Origin: an uncultured Atopobium sp.
GTDB taxonomy: Bacteria; Actinomycetota; Coriobacteriia; Coriobacteriales; Atopobiaceae
Assembly: GCA_946647055.1 (NCBI GenBank)
Contig: CAMPCT010000003.1
Span: 1 to 36,608, forward strand
Length of the DNA stretch: 36,608 nt
Direction of reading: 5' to 3'
Position numbers and translations under genes: made by a program. The notes beneath the pieces were generated by a model that ran no database searches, was not told the DNA's origin, and saw nothing but the letters and a program-made list of their open reading frames with translations. This document shows, one piece after another, positions 24,319-31,925 of the stretch (its first letter is position 1; each line of letters begins with the position of its first letter).

Positions 24319-24486
24319 ATGGGAAGGGTGCGAGCGCTACCCCTCCCGCACACCAGCGGCGCCGGTCATACCGCCGCATCCCATGCAAGGGAGGCTGGGC
24401 CGCCCGCTTGCAACTCGCCCCACCTTTCAGGCGAAGCGGGCAGGCTGCGTGGGCTGAATCGACCACGTGGCAGGAGGCGGACCTGA
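24319..24486 (+). CDS. Possible small ORF, 55 residues
   Basis: A good ribosome binding site (GGAGGGGG, 24305-24312) stands six bases before ATG 24319, and the frame is open for 55 codons. The product is rich in Arg, Pro, His and Gly with no hydrophobic core, as random GC-rich sequence would give. It is the only candidate seen in the 267-base gap between 24274 and 24540. Confidence 0.25.
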   Translation: MGRVRALPLPHTSGAGHTAASHAREAGPPACNSPHLSGEAGRLRGLNRPRGRRRT

Positions 24487-24540
24487 TGCGCGTCCCCTGC
24501 GGGGCGCTCTCGGAACGATCACGAACGGAAGGGAGGGGAG

Positions 24541-24738
24541 ATGCCCGACTGGGAGCCTTTCGCCCCGCTGGTCGAGCTGTGCAAGCGCTACGGCATCGAC
24601 AAGCACGCGGCGTACCGCGGCGTCAGGGACGGCACGCTCGACGCGCGCCTGCCGCGAGGGTGCAAGCGCGGCTACCGGTGCCGCGAGAGCGAGTTCCGCC
24701 GCTGGTTGGAGGAGGACTACTTCGGGCGCTGCGACTAG
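24541..24738 (+). CDS. Excisionase-like / MerR-type small HTH protein
   Basis: This 65-residue protein looks like a winged helix-turn-helix of the excisionase (HTH_17) kind: VELCKRYGIDKHAAYRGVRD, then a wing (LDARLPRGCKRGYRCRESEF) and the helix FRRWLEEDYF. Small proteins of this form act as recombination directionality factors or as regulators. Excisionase is a fair guess because an integrase is present and no other candidate was seen, but it is 2.4 kb away. AAGGGAGGGGAG precedes ATG 24541. Confidence 0.7.
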   Translation: MPDWEPFAPLVELCKRYGIDKHAAYRGVRDGTLDARLPRGCKRGYRCRESEFRRWLEEDYFGRCD

Positions 24739-24770
24739 TGCTTGGCGGCATCGCAGCGCCCCAAGAGAGG

Positions 24771-24789
24771 AGGGCGTACACAACGCCCT
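24771..24789 (+). other. Small hairpin before the 74-residue membrane protein gene
   Basis: AGGGCG (24771-24776) pairs with CGCCCT (24784-24789) around TACACAA. It lies in the 68-base gap before ATG 24807, just upstream of the GACAGGAGG site. It may be a processing or stability element. Confidence 0.35.
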
Positions 24790-24806
24790 AGACAGGAGGA
24801 TAACAG

Positions 24807-25031
24807 ATGCATCAGACATCAGTCGTCACGCCCCAGCAGGCGCTGAGGGCCGAGCGGCGCAGGCTCGTGGCAGAGCGTAGGCGCCGTGAGCGCATCGAGA
24901 CGATCAAGGGCATCATCGGCATCGCCCTGCTGCTGCTGGCGCTCGCCATCGCGGGCAGCATGGACTACGAGGACCGCATCGCCGACCTCGCGGGCCGTCC
25001 CCGCGCGGAGGTATGGCAGCTCCTGCCGTAG
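24807..25031 (+). CDS. Small single-pass membrane protein
   Basis: This 74-residue protein has a strongly basic N-terminal helix (RAERRRLVAERRRRERIETI) followed by one membrane segment (GIIGIALLLLALAIAGSM) and a short acidic end. The charge pattern puts the N-terminus in the cytoplasm. A good ACAGGAGGATAACAG site precedes ATG 24807. It is the last early gene before the pentamer array. The function is unknown; superinfection exclusion is one possibility for early membrane proteins of temperate phages. Confidence 0.65.
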   Translation: MHQTSVVTPQQALRAERRRLVAERRRRERIETIKGIIGIALLLLALAIAGSMDYEDRIADLAGRPRAEVWQLLP

Positions 25032-25037
25032 CGGGGG

Positions 25038-25800
25038 CAGGGCAAGCCCATGAAGCGCGACGCTGCGGCAGAGCCTCGCATTGTGAGGCGACGGCTCAGC
25101 AGAGAAGCGCACGGAGTCGCGGCGGCATGGCAAAGCGGGGAGACGCAATGGCGAAGCGCAGAGGTGCAACGACTAAGCCTCGCACCGATGGGCGAGGGCG
25201 CAGCAGTGCTCGGACGGGCACAGCGTGGGCGGAGAGAGGCACGGCTTCGGAGCGGCAGAGCTACGAGCGGCAAGGGCATTGCTTTGCCTGGCCGGCAGCG
25301 CGAGGGCGAAGCTCAGGTTCGTGTAGCAAAGCCGCGGCAGTGCATAGCATCGCGAGGGCATCGCATCGATTCGATACGCAACGCTGCGGCGAAGCATGGC
25401 AGCGCGAAGGCATAGCAAAGCTTGGCACGGCGAAGGCATAGCTTGGGAGCGCTTAGGAGTTGCACGGACAAGCCACGGCGATGGTCTGCGAGGACATGCC
25501 ACGGCCTAGTGCTGCATCGAGACGCAAAGGCAGAGCATAGCGGACCAGAGCACCGCGACGGCACGGCAGAGACAGCGCGGCAAAGCTACGGCCTGGTAAT
25601 GCACGGCGTCGGTTAGGCATAGCACGGCTGAGCACTGGCCCAGCGAACCATGGCGTCGGCACAGTAAAGATGCGCGGAGAGTGCTCAGCGATGGCACAGC
25701 GAACCATAGCGACAAAGCGCAAAGCAGCAAGAGCGGGGCGATGGCACGGCAAAGAGTAGCCCAGCGATGGCAGGGCATACCAGCTCCCAGCAGAGACAGC
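25038..25800. repeat. Gene-free array of degenerate pentamers (NNRGC)
   Basis: This 760-base stretch has open frames on both strands but no good start, and every frame gives the same low-complexity Ala/Arg/Gln/Ser/Leu mix. Its bases follow a five-base rhythm in which RGC recurs, for example GGCAT-AGCAA-AGCTT-GGCAC at 25409-25428. The C of each GC falls at 25411, 25416, 25421, 25426, 25431, 25437, 25442, and again at 25618, 25623, 25628, 25633, 25639, 25644, 25654, 25660. Occasional six-base steps bring the mean near 5.2. It separates the early genes from the recombination operon. Function is unknown; structural DNA or a long untranslated leader are options. Confidence 0.8.
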
Positions 25801-25847
25801 GCCACTTGGCGGCGGCGCTGAAGTTTTCGACAAGAGAGGAACAGCAC

Positions 25848-26492
25848 ATGAAGGAGATCAAGGTCCGTATCACGTTCATCACGCCGGTGCTGGGCACCAA
25901 GCCCAACGACCCGGAGATTCACAGCCACTACGTGGCGAGCAAGGCCCCTGACGCCAAGTCGATGGCGCGCGAGATCGCAGACCTCGGCGTCGAGGCGGTC
26001 GAGGAGAGGGGCAAGACGGTCTTCCTGAAGATGGAGGACGGCACGCCCTACCTCGAGGCATACCAGCTGAAGGGCTTCTTCAAGGAGGCCTGCCGCATGC
26101 TGCAGCAGGTGCCCGGCACCCTGAGCGGAAAGAAGAGCCCCAAGGGCACCTACGCCTTCACGAATTATAAGTCCAAGATAGATGGCCTGATCTTCGTGTA
26201 CGGGCCGCTGAAGGACGACGAGGTCCTGCCGCTCTTCATGCCCATCGACCTCGACCTCGCCGCGACCGACAACCAGCGCCCGCTGCGCGCCGAGACCCCG
26301 CAGGGGCCGCGCGTGGCCCTCGCGCACTCCGAGGAGGCGCCTGCGGGAACGTTCTTCGAGTGCACCATCCAGTGCCTCAACGACGACCACATGGCGCTGG
26401 TGCGGGAGTGGCTCGACTACGGGCGCCGCAAGGGCCTGTGCCAGTGGCGCAACAGCGGCAAGGGCCGATTCGAGTGGGAGGAGATCGGGTGA
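25848..26492 (+). CDS. Phage protein with RAMP-like signature
   Basis: This 214-residue protein begins KEIKVRITFITPVLGTKPND, like a family common in Gram-positive phages. The C-terminal GRRKGLCQWRNSGKGRFEW recalls the glycine-rich loop of RAMP (Cas5/6/7-type) RNA-binding proteins. RPLRAETPQGPRVALAHSEE and the two-lobed alpha/beta pattern fit as well. No CRISPR genes or array are here, so any link to Cas is only of fold. ATG 25848 has GAGAGGA at good spacing; an earlier in-frame ATG at 25767 lies in the pentamer array and has none. It is translationally coupled to the RusA-like gene by a GTGA overlap. Confidence 0.75.
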   Translation: MKEIKVRITFITPVLGTKPNDPEIHSHYVASKAPDAKSMAREIADLGVEAVEERGKTVFLKMEDGTPYLEAYQLKGFFKEACRMLQQVPGTLSGKKSPKGTYAFTNYKSKIDGLIFVYGPLKDDEVLPLFMPIDLDLAATDNQRPLRAETPQGPRVALAHSEEAPAGTFFECTIQCLNDDHMALVREWLDYGRRKGLCQWRNSGKGRFEWEEIG

Positions 26493-26992
26493 GCCCCAAG
26501 GAGCTGTGCTTCTTCGTGCCGAGCAACCGTCCGGGAAAGCCCTGGTACGGCCTGAACGACATCATCCAGGCGGCCCGGACCTCGGGGAAGGGCCGCCCGG
26601 ACCGCCAGAAGCACGACGCCGAGCGGCACGTGGCCCGCATCGCGGCGGCCGCCATGCAGGAGCAGCTCTGGGAGGCTCCCGATGGCCGCTGCGAGGTCAC
26701 GCTGACCTTCGTGGAGGTGGGGCGCAACCGCGACCCCGACAACATCTTCGGCGGTGCCAAGTACATCCTCGACGCCCTCTGCGAGCCGACCTTCAGCCAC
26801 CTCACGAAGTCGGGGCGGGAGGTATGGCGGCACCGGGAGGGCTGCGGGGCGATCATAGACGACTCGCAGCGCTACATCGAGCTGCGCTGCGCCATAGCGA
26901 GCGACACGAGCAGGCGGTCCCCGGGCGTATGGGTCCGCATCAGGAAGAAGGGAGACGGGAGTGAAGAAGAAGGACCTGCTGCGCAGGATTGA
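26489..26992 (+). CDS. RusA-like Holliday junction resolvase
   Basis: This 167-residue protein should cut branched recombination intermediates. The RusA signature is clear: RNRDPDNIFGGAKYILDAL with Asp82, Asp84 and Asp95, then GAIIDDSQRYIEL with Asp124-Asp125. The length is slightly above the usual 120-140 because of a longer charged tail. GTG 26489 overlaps the previous stop, and the tail overlaps the next gene by 32 bases. It heads a recombination set with the DUF1351-like, annealing and SSB proteins. Confidence 0.9.
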   Translation: MSPKELCFFVPSNRPGKPWYGLNDIIQAARTSGKGRPDRQKHDAERHVARIAAAAMQEQLWEAPDGRCEVTLTFVEVGRNRDPDNIFGGAKYILDALCEPTFSHLTKSGREVWRHREGCGAIIDDSQRYIELRCAIASDTSRRSPGVWVRIRKKGDGSEEEGPAAQD

Positions 26993-27248
26993 CGAGCTGA
27001 CCGACGAGCTGGACGCGTGCGAGATCTCGGTCCGGCCGGTCGGCAGGCCCGAGGGGACGGCGCTCACGAGCCGCGACATGGACATGATACGCGTCGGCAT
27101 GATCGGCGGCCTGCTCGAGGCCGACCTCATGGCGCGCATGGACCCGGACGACATGCCCGAGGTCCGCGACCAGGCGACCCACATGCTGGCCGACGCATTC
27201 TCCATCGTGGCCCGCTACGACCTCGAGGAGGCGATGGCCCATGAGTGA
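26961..27248 (+). CDS. Hypothetical helical protein, 95 residues
   Basis: The protein is helical: an N-terminal KKKDLLRRIDELTDELDACE coiled coil, a short linker, then DMDMIRVGMIGGLLEADLMA and a final helix. I do not recognise it. GTG 26961 has GGAGACGGGA upstream and sits inside the end of the resolvase gene. It overlaps the next gene by 8 bases. Tight packing supports a real gene. Confidence 0.7.
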   Translation: MKKKDLLRRIDELTDELDACEISVRPVGRPEGTALTSRDMDMIRVGMIGGLLEADLMARMDPDDMPEVRDQATHMLADAFSIVARYDLEEAMAHE

Positions 27249-28218
27249 GCCCGAGCTGGTGGAGGCCGAGGTCCTCGAGGAGGGCCTCGCGGCCCTGAGC
27301 GGGTCCGAGGAATGGCTGGCGAGGGCCCGCGAGCGGGTCGCCGCCATCGTGGCCCGCTACCACGTGCCCGAGCGCCTCGAGTCCGACCGCGACTACAAGG
27401 ATGCGAAGGCGAACCTCGCCGAGGTCCGGCGCGACATGCGCGACCTGGACGGCGAGCGCAAGCGCATGACCCGCGAGATGGACGACGCCCTGAAGCGGTT
27501 CCGAGCGGCGGTGGGCGACGTGCTCGAGCCGCTGAGGGCGGTGGAGGATGCCTACGCCGCGCCCATCGGGGACTACGAGGAGCGCTGGGTGGCCGAGCGG
27601 CGGTCGGCCCTCGCCGAGGAGTACCAGGACTACGCCCCGGCCCTGATGGACCTCGTGCCGCTCGAGCGCCTCATAACGCTGCTGGGCAGCGAGAAGGGGA
27701 AGGGCTGGCTGCAGCGGCAGACGAACGTCGAGGCCGCGAAGGCGGCCATGCGGGCCGCTATCGACCAGGTGGCGCACGACGAGGACGCGCTGGCCCAGAC
27801 GGTCGCCGCAGAGGACCTCGGGGCCGCGAAGGCGGTCCTGTTCACGACGCTCGACCTCGGCGCCGCCCTTCGGGAGGCGCAGGAGCGCGCCGCCCAGCGC
27901 GAGCGGGTGAGGCGCCTCGAGGAGGAGCGGCGGGCCCGCGAGCAGGAGCAGGCCCGCGTCGAGGCCCTGATGGCTGCCGAGCCCGCGCCGGATCCCATGG
28001 GGCCGGCACCGGCTCCGGCTGGCCTCACGATCCCCGAGCAGTTGGCGGTCGGCCGCGGCAGGCCGATGCCGGGCGAACCGGTGCCCGACTACGTGTTCTG
28101 CGGGTACGGCACGCAGGCGCAGGCCGAGGCCTTCGTCGCATGGTGCCGCGAGCATGGCGTCGAGCGCCGGGCGATGCTGCCCACGCACGGGCGGCAGTTC
28201 AAGCTGACCACGAGGTAA
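27241..28218 (+). CDS. DUF1351-like recombination-associated protein
   Basis: This 325-residue protein is mostly a long charged coiled coil, from LESDRDYKDAKANLAEVRRD to about residue 250, with ERKRMTREMDDALKRFRAAV in the middle. A short folded C-terminal domain follows (YVFCGYGTQAQAEAFVAWCR). Such DUF1351 proteins regularly precede single-strand annealing proteins in Gram-positive phages. Their exact role is unknown. GAGGAGG upstream of ATG 27241 lies inside the preceding gene. Confidence 0.75.
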   Translation: MSEPELVEAEVLEEGLAALSGSEEWLARARERVAAIVARYHVPERLESDRDYKDAKANLAEVRRDMRDLDGERKRMTREMDDALKRFRAAVGDVLEPLRAVEDAYAAPIGDYEERWVAERRSALAEEYQDYAPALMDLVPLERLITLLGSEKGKGWLQRQTNVEAAKAAMRAAIDQVAHDEDALAQTVAAEDLGAAKAVLFTTLDLGAALREAQERAAQRERVRRLEEERRAREQEQARVEALMAAEPAPDPMGPAPAPAGLTIPEQLAVGRGRPMPGEPVPDYVFCGYGTQAQAEAFVAWCREHGVERRAMLPTHGRQFKLTTR

Positions 28219-28230
28219 CAAGGAGGAGAG

Positions 28231-29052
28231 ATGGCCGACAACAACACGAGCGCCCTCGCGATGCCACAGCCGCGGGAGGAGCAGGCCGCGATGGAGGTCC
28301 GCGCGCAGGTGAACCAGCTGCAGTACCTCATGAAGCAGGTCCTGCGCGAGGGGGAGCACTACGGCGTCGTGCCCGGCACCAAGGGCAAGCCGACGCTCCT
28401 GCAGCCGGGCGCCGAGAAGATCTGCCTCATGTTCAAGCTGGTGCCGCGCTACCACGTCGAGAAGGACGAGCTGGGCGGCGGGCATCGCGAGTACACCGTC
28501 ACCTGCACGCTCTACCAGCGGGGCGGAGATGTGGTCGAGGGCGAGGGCATGGGCAGCTGCTCGACCCTCGAGAGCAAGTACCGCTACCGCACCAAGTGGG
28601 TGAACGGCAGCAAGCAGCGCGGCGAGAACCCCGACATCGCCGACACCTACAACACGGTCCTGAAGATGGCCAAGAAGCGCGCCCTCGTGGACGCGGTGAA
28701 GTCCACCACGGCCGCCTCCGACATCTTCACGCAGGACCTCGAGGACCTGCCCGACTGGATGCGCGGCCAGCCGCCGGCGCAGCCCGCCGAGGGCGTGCAG
28801 GTGGCGCCCTCGCAGCATGTGGCGCCGCAGGAGGACATCGCCTGGCTCCGCGACACGACGGCATCCCTCGCCGACCTCGGCTACAAGGCCGACGAGGTCA
28901 AGCCCTACCTGTGGGGCCAGTACAAGCAGGGCGGCATGGCCGCCGCGCAGGAGGCCGCCCGCGCCCTCATAGCGGCGGTCGGCCCCCAGGAGCAGACCGA
29001 GCCGCAGGCAGTGGAGCCGGACGAGCTCGAGCCCGAGGACATCGACTTCTAG
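28231..29052 (+). CDS. Putative single-strand annealing protein
   Basis: This 273-residue protein lies between the DUF1351-like gene and SSB, where phages usually encode a RecT-, ERF- or Rad52-type annealing recombinase. Segments LREGEHYGVVPGTKGKPTLL, QPGAEKICLMFKLVPRYHVE and YNTVLKMAKKRALVDAV belong to a family common in phages and mobile elements. The core is about 20-165; the rest is Pro/Gln/Glu-rich with an acidic end EPDELEPEDIDF, like the SSB-type acidic tails. The annealing role is inferred from neighbours. AAGGAGGAGAG precedes ATG 28231. Confidence 0.6.
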   Translation: MADNNTSALAMPQPREEQAAMEVRAQVNQLQYLMKQVLREGEHYGVVPGTKGKPTLLQPGAEKICLMFKLVPRYHVEKDELGGGHREYTVTCTLYQRGGDVVEGEGMGSCSTLESKYRYRTKWVNGSKQRGENPDIADTYNTVLKMAKKRALVDAVKSTTAASDIFTQDLEDLPDWMRGQPPAQPAEGVQVAPSQHVAPQEDIAWLRDTTASLADLGYKADEVKPYLWGQYKQGGMAAAQEAARALIAAVGPQEQTEPQAVEPDELEPEDIDF

Positions 29053-29060
29053 GAGGGGCC

Positions 29061-29207
29061 ATGGGAGGCAAGAGGACCATCGACTACGACCGCGTGGCGA
29101 GCCTCGCGGCGAAGGGGCTGACCGCCCCGCAGATAGCGGCCCGGCTGGGCTGCAGCGCCCGGCAGGTCGGCAGGATCCTGTCGAGCGTCAAGAAGGAGGA
29201 CAAGTGA
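29061..29207 (+). CDS. Small HTH protein, 48 residues
   Basis: The peptide is essentially one helix-turn-helix: DYDRVASLAAKGLTAPQIAA, then RLGCSARQVGRILSSVKKED, as in resolvase-type (HTH_7/23) DNA-binding units. AGGAGGGGCC precedes ATG 29061 and it overlaps the SSB start. It may be a small regulator of the operon or a DNA-binding partner of SSB. Confidence 0.7.
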   Translation: MGGKRTIDYDRVASLAAKGLTAPQIAARLGCSARQVGRILSSVKKEDK

Positions 29208-29689
29208 GCATCAACCGAGTGAACATCAGTGGCAACCTGACCCGCGAGCCGGAGATGCGCGGGAGCGGCACGAGCGTGCTCGCGCTGGGCGTGGCGGTCA
29301 ACGACCGCAGGCGCAACCCCGACACCGACGAGTGGGAGGACGTCCCCAACTTCGTGGACTGCGTAATCTTCGGGGCGCGCGCCCAGAGCCTGCAGCGGTT
29401 CCTGCACAAGGGCATGAAGGTCGCCATCGAGGGCAAGCTGCGCTACAGCAGCTGGGAGCGCGACGGCGAGCGCCGCAGCAAGCTCGAGGTCGTGGTGGAC
29501 GAGATCGAGTTCATGAGCGCCCGCGAGGGCGGCGGCCATGGGGGAGGCCAGCGCAGGCAGCCCAGCCGGCGCGACGACGCGCCCTTCGATGGCCGGGTCG
29601 TGGCTGAAGGGGTCTACCAGCCCGCGCTGCGGCCGCAGGAGCCGGCGCAGCCCGCCGGCGAGGTCTATGACGAGGAGATCCCATTCTAA
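29204..29689 (+). CDS. ssb: Single-stranded DNA-binding protein
   Basis: This 161-residue SSB protects single-stranded phage DNA. The OB fold fills about 1-110: NRVNISGNLTREPEMR at the start, then FVDCVIFGARAQSLQRFLHK and GMKVAIEGKLRYSSWERDGE. A Gly/Gln/Arg-rich linker leads to the acidic tip EVYDEEIPF, the site used to recruit partner proteins. GTG 29204 overlaps the HTH gene stop. The full family pattern is present. Confidence 0.95.
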   Translation: MSINRVNISGNLTREPEMRGSGTSVLALGVAVNDRRRNPDTDEWEDVPNFVDCVIFGARAQSLQRFLHKGMKVAIEGKLRYSSWERDGERRSKLEVVVDEIEFMSAREGGGHGGGQRRQPSRRDDAPFDGRVVAEGVYQPALRPQEPAQPAGEVYDEEIPF

Positions 29690-29700
29690 GGAGAGACAAC

Positions 29701-29937
29701 ATGAGCAACGGAACCATCCGGATGCGCGCCACCCTCGACAGCGTGGCCGCGAAGAAGAACGGCATCGTCGTCCAGCTCATGCCCGACGACTACACCACGC
29801 CCGAGGACTTCGCCGACCTGTGCCGCATGCGCGGCAAGCTGGTGGCGGTCCAGATCGTGGACCCCGACGAGCCGCTCCCGCTCGAGTACGACGAGGACCC
29901 GGGCCCCGACGGCGGGGCGCTGGCCCTCGCAGAGTAG
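29701..29937 (+). CDS. Hypothetical beta-rich protein after SSB
   Basis: This 78-residue protein (GTIRMRATLDSVAAKKNGIV...) has a beta-rich body and an acidic end. It is similar in feel to small proteins that follow phage SSB genes, but I do not recognise the family. AAGGAGAGACAAC precedes ATG 29701, and a terminator-like hairpin follows, so it closes the recombination operon. Confidence 0.7.
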   Translation: MSNGTIRMRATLDSVAAKKNGIVVQLMPDDYTTPEDFADLCRMRGKLVAVQIVDPDEPLPLEYDEDPGPDGGALALAE

Positions 29938-29944
29938 CCCACGA

Positions 29945-29984
29945 GGGCGCAGGAGCCACGAGAACGGCCCCTGCGCCCGCTTTT
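29945..29984 (+). terminator. Terminator after the SSB operon
   Basis: GGGCGCAGG (29945-29953) pairs perfectly with CCTGCGCCC (29970-29978), with TTTT at 29981-29984. It separates the recombination operon from the small-gene block. Confidence 0.75.
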
Positions 29985-30010
29985 GGGCAAATACCCGCAC
30001 AAGACAAAAG

Positions 30011-30040
30011 TGGGGCCAAGAACGGCCCCACAGGAGGTGA
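30011..30040 (+). promoter_or_regulatory. Hairpin directly before a perfect Shine-Dalgarno
   Basis: TGGGGCC (30011-30017) pairs with GGCCCCA (30024-30030) around AAGAAC. AGGAGGTGA (30032-30040) follows one base later and leads to ATG 30047. The stem could protect the transcript end or control access to the ribosome binding site. Confidence 0.55.
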
Positions 30041-30046
30041 CGCGCA

Positions 30047-30277
30047 ATGATTCCCGACCCCGGCTACACCGACTACCTCGACCCGCGGCTGGCCTCGCCC
30101 GAGGAGCGCGACCCCATGCCCGCCGAGTACTTCGAGGGCTGCGTGCACGGAAGGGCGTGCCGGCGCATCCTCGAGCTCTTCGAGGGATCGGTCATCAACG
30201 AGGGCCGCTTCGGCTGGCTGAACGACCTCGCCGAGCGGCTGGGCTGCGGAGAATGTGGGGAGTACGGCGATGTGTAG
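30047..30277 (+). CDS. Hypothetical protein, 76 residues
   Basis: The protein is acidic and helical (YFEGCVHGRACRRILELFEG, then a Cys-bearing end LGCGECGEYGDV). I do not recognise it. Its ribosome binding site AGGAGGTGA is ideal. The end overlaps a low-GC gene that looks newly arrived, so its last residues may differ from the ancestral ones. Confidence 0.7.
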   Translation: MIPDPGYTDYLDPRLASPEERDPMPAEYFEGCVHGRACRRILELFEGSVINEGRFGWLNDLAERLGCGECGEYGDV

Positions 30278-30953
30278 CGATTTGATTGGCAGAAGGTTCG
30301 GCAGGTTGGTTGTGATCGGCCCAGCAGAGAAAACAAAGGCTCGGCAAAAGACCTGCTTGTGCCAATGCGATTGTGGAACGATTAAGGTGATACGACAGGA
30401 CCATCTTATAAGCGGAGCAACAACTTCATGCGGTTGCTACAGAAGGGAATTCTCGGCTGCGCATGGAAAGAAAGTGTTGACAAAGCATGGCTGGTATGGG
30501 ACGAGCCTGTATAAGCGCTGGATTGGAATGAGAGGGCGCTGCAACAACCCTAAGTCAGACATGTGGAAGCATTACGGTGGTCGCGGGATACGCGTTTGCA
30601 AGGAATGGAACGAAAGTTTTGAGGCGTTCCGTGACTGGTCCCTAGAGCATGGATATCGAGAAGATGCGCCTGCCGGTGCATGCACGTTAGACCGAATTGA
30701 TACTAACGGCAACTATGAGCCGGATAATTGCAGGTGGATAAGCATATTTGAGCAACAAAGTAATCGTCGCAACAACCGCCTAGTCGAATTCATGGGCGAA
30801 CGTTACACGATAGCTCAACTGGCTCGCATGTATGACATGTGCTGGGAAACGCTATCGGGCCGACTCGAAAGAGGGATGAGCGCCGAAGAGGCTGTTAGTA
30901 GGCCATATAAGCGGGTTCATCAATCTCAAACAGTAGTTAGGAGCGACCGATGA
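30270..30953 (+). CDS. Homing-endonuclease-like phage protein, low GC
   Basis: This 227-residue protein belongs to a mobile phage family. It has a zinc-ribbon-like N-terminus (IGRRFGRLVVIG, then CQCDCG and SCGC), the core MRGRCNNPKSDMWKHYGGRG with CKEW, and LDRIDTNGNYEPDNCRW. A C-terminal helix-turn-helix-like part (YTIAQLARMYDMCWETLSGR) follows. The core resembles known HNH/AP2-type intron-associated proteins; endonuclease activity is inferred. Two 60-base lines counted here have 47% GC against 68% in SSB, and codons end often in A or T, so it came from another source. ATG 30270 lies inside the preceding gene, and its end overlaps the next start. Confidence 0.75.
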   Translation: MCSDLIGRRFGRLVVIGPAEKTKARQKTCLCQCDCGTIKVIRQDHLISGATTSCGCYRREFSAAHGKKVLTKHGWYGTSLYKRWIGMRGRCNNPKSDMWKHYGGRGIRVCKEWNESFEAFRDWSLEHGYREDAPAGACTLDRIDTNGNYEPDNCRWISIFEQQSNRRNNRLVEFMGERYTIAQLARMYDMCWETLSGRLERGMSAEEAVSRPYKRVHQSQTVVRSDR

Positions 30954-31519
30954 GCATCACTGACGAGCTGCGGGAGTACGCACTCGGATGGGACGAGAGA
31001 AACCGCGTGCGCTGTGACCTCACCGCCATCGCCGACCGCATAGACGCGGTGCACGCGAACCTGGAGCGCGAGAACGAGAGCCTGCGCCGCGAGCTTGACC
31101 GCGTGCTGGGCGAGCAGGAGGACCGCTACCGGGAAGGCTACCGGAAAGGCATCATGGACGGCTGCGCGTACTACGACGCCGAGCACACGGAATGCCTGCT
31201 CTCTGAACCTCACGGCTGGGTGGAGCTGCCCAAGGACGTGGACGGCGTGCCGATTCGCGTGGGAGACAAGGTCACGGAGCACGAGGACGGGCATACGTTC
31301 AAGGTGGACGGGTTCATGGATTGGGACGGCGAATGGTGGGTGTTCATGCGCGATGGGATTCAAGCGCCAGCAAGCAGGTGCACGCACTACCACGCCCCGA
31401 CAGTAGAGGACGTGCTGCGGGGGTTCGCCTTGGAGGTCTGCGGAGAACCTGCGCTCACCATCCGCAGTGGCGTAGTGGAGGAGTACGCGAGCCGCCTGCG
31501 TCTGGCAGGTGAGAACTGA
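30950..31519 (+). CDS. Hypothetical phage protein with coiled coil, 189 residues
   Basis: The N-terminal 70 residues are a charged coiled coil (IDAVHANLERENESLRRELD). A folded, aromatic-rich part follows with GWVELPKDVDGVPIRVGDKV and DWDGEWWVFMRDG, a type I associate with gut actinobacterial phages. The last 35 residues are helical. No function is known. GGAG before ATG 30950 lies in the low-GC gene, and the stop overlaps the next ATG. Confidence 0.7.
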   Translation: MSITDELREYALGWDERNRVRCDLTAIADRIDAVHANLERENESLRRELDRVLGEQEDRYREGYRKGIMDGCAYYDAEHTECLLSEPHGWVELPKDVDGVPIRVGDKVTEHEDGHTFKVDGFMDWDGEWWVFMRDGIQAPASRCTHYHAPTVEDVLRGFALEVCGEPALTIRSGVVEEYASRLRLAGEN

Positions 31520-31707
31520 TGCCCGCGCTGGGGACGTGCCCGGTCCACCTCGTCTGCGACCGCTGCGGTGCGGGCCGTCCGGTGTACCGCGAGCGCAACA
31601 CGCTCGCCTACTACCAGGGCGGGCGCGTGGACCGGCTCTGGCGGGTGGACGATCGCGGCGCGACCGAGTGGGTCTGCGACCGCTGCCGAAGCGAGGCGCG
31701 CCAGTGA
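31519..31707 (+). CDS. Zinc-ribbon microprotein, 62 residues
   Basis: The protein has two Cys pairs, CDRCGAGRPVYRE near residue 13 and CDRCRSEARQ near the end. Between them is a basic aromatic stretch (YYQGGRVDRLWRVDD). This is a classic small zinc ribbon. It overlaps both neighbours (TGATG upstream, GTGA downstream), so translation is coupled. Function unknown. Confidence 0.75.
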   Translation: MPALGTCPVHLVCDRCGAGRPVYRERNTLAYYQGGRVDRLWRVDDRGATEWVCDRCRSEARQ

Positions 31708-31925
31708 GCGCCGAGGAGCGCGTCGCCTTCGCGCGGCGGCTGCGGCGCCTCATGAGCGAGCGCGGGCTCACGCCCAAGGCGCTCTGTTGGGCGATGGGCT
31801 GGACGCCCGACAAGACCGACCGAATCAGACGCTGGATGAACGCGGCCTCGGCGCCGAGCTACGCGAGCCTGCTGGGCCTGCACTCGGCGCTGGGCTGCAC
31901 ATGGGAGGAGCTGATGGGGGAGTGA
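31704..31925 (+). CDS. XRE-like HTH protein, 73 residues
   Basis: The protein is a single helix-turn-helix: VAFARRLRRLMSERGLTPKA, WTPDKTDRIRRWMNAASAPS and a final helix ending CTWEELMGE. It differs from the Cro-like and repressor proteins. GTG 31704 overlaps the previous stop and the stop overlaps the next GTG. It may regulate the small-gene block. Confidence 0.75.
   Translation: MSAEERVAFARRLRRLMSERGLTPKALCWAMGWTPDKTDRIRRWMNAASAPSYASLLGLHSALGCTWEELMGE

Noticed and set aside
25050..25833. Several open frames on both strands within the pentamer array
   Set aside because: All give the same low-complexity product on both strands, set by the five-base rhythm, and no start has a good ribosome binding site.
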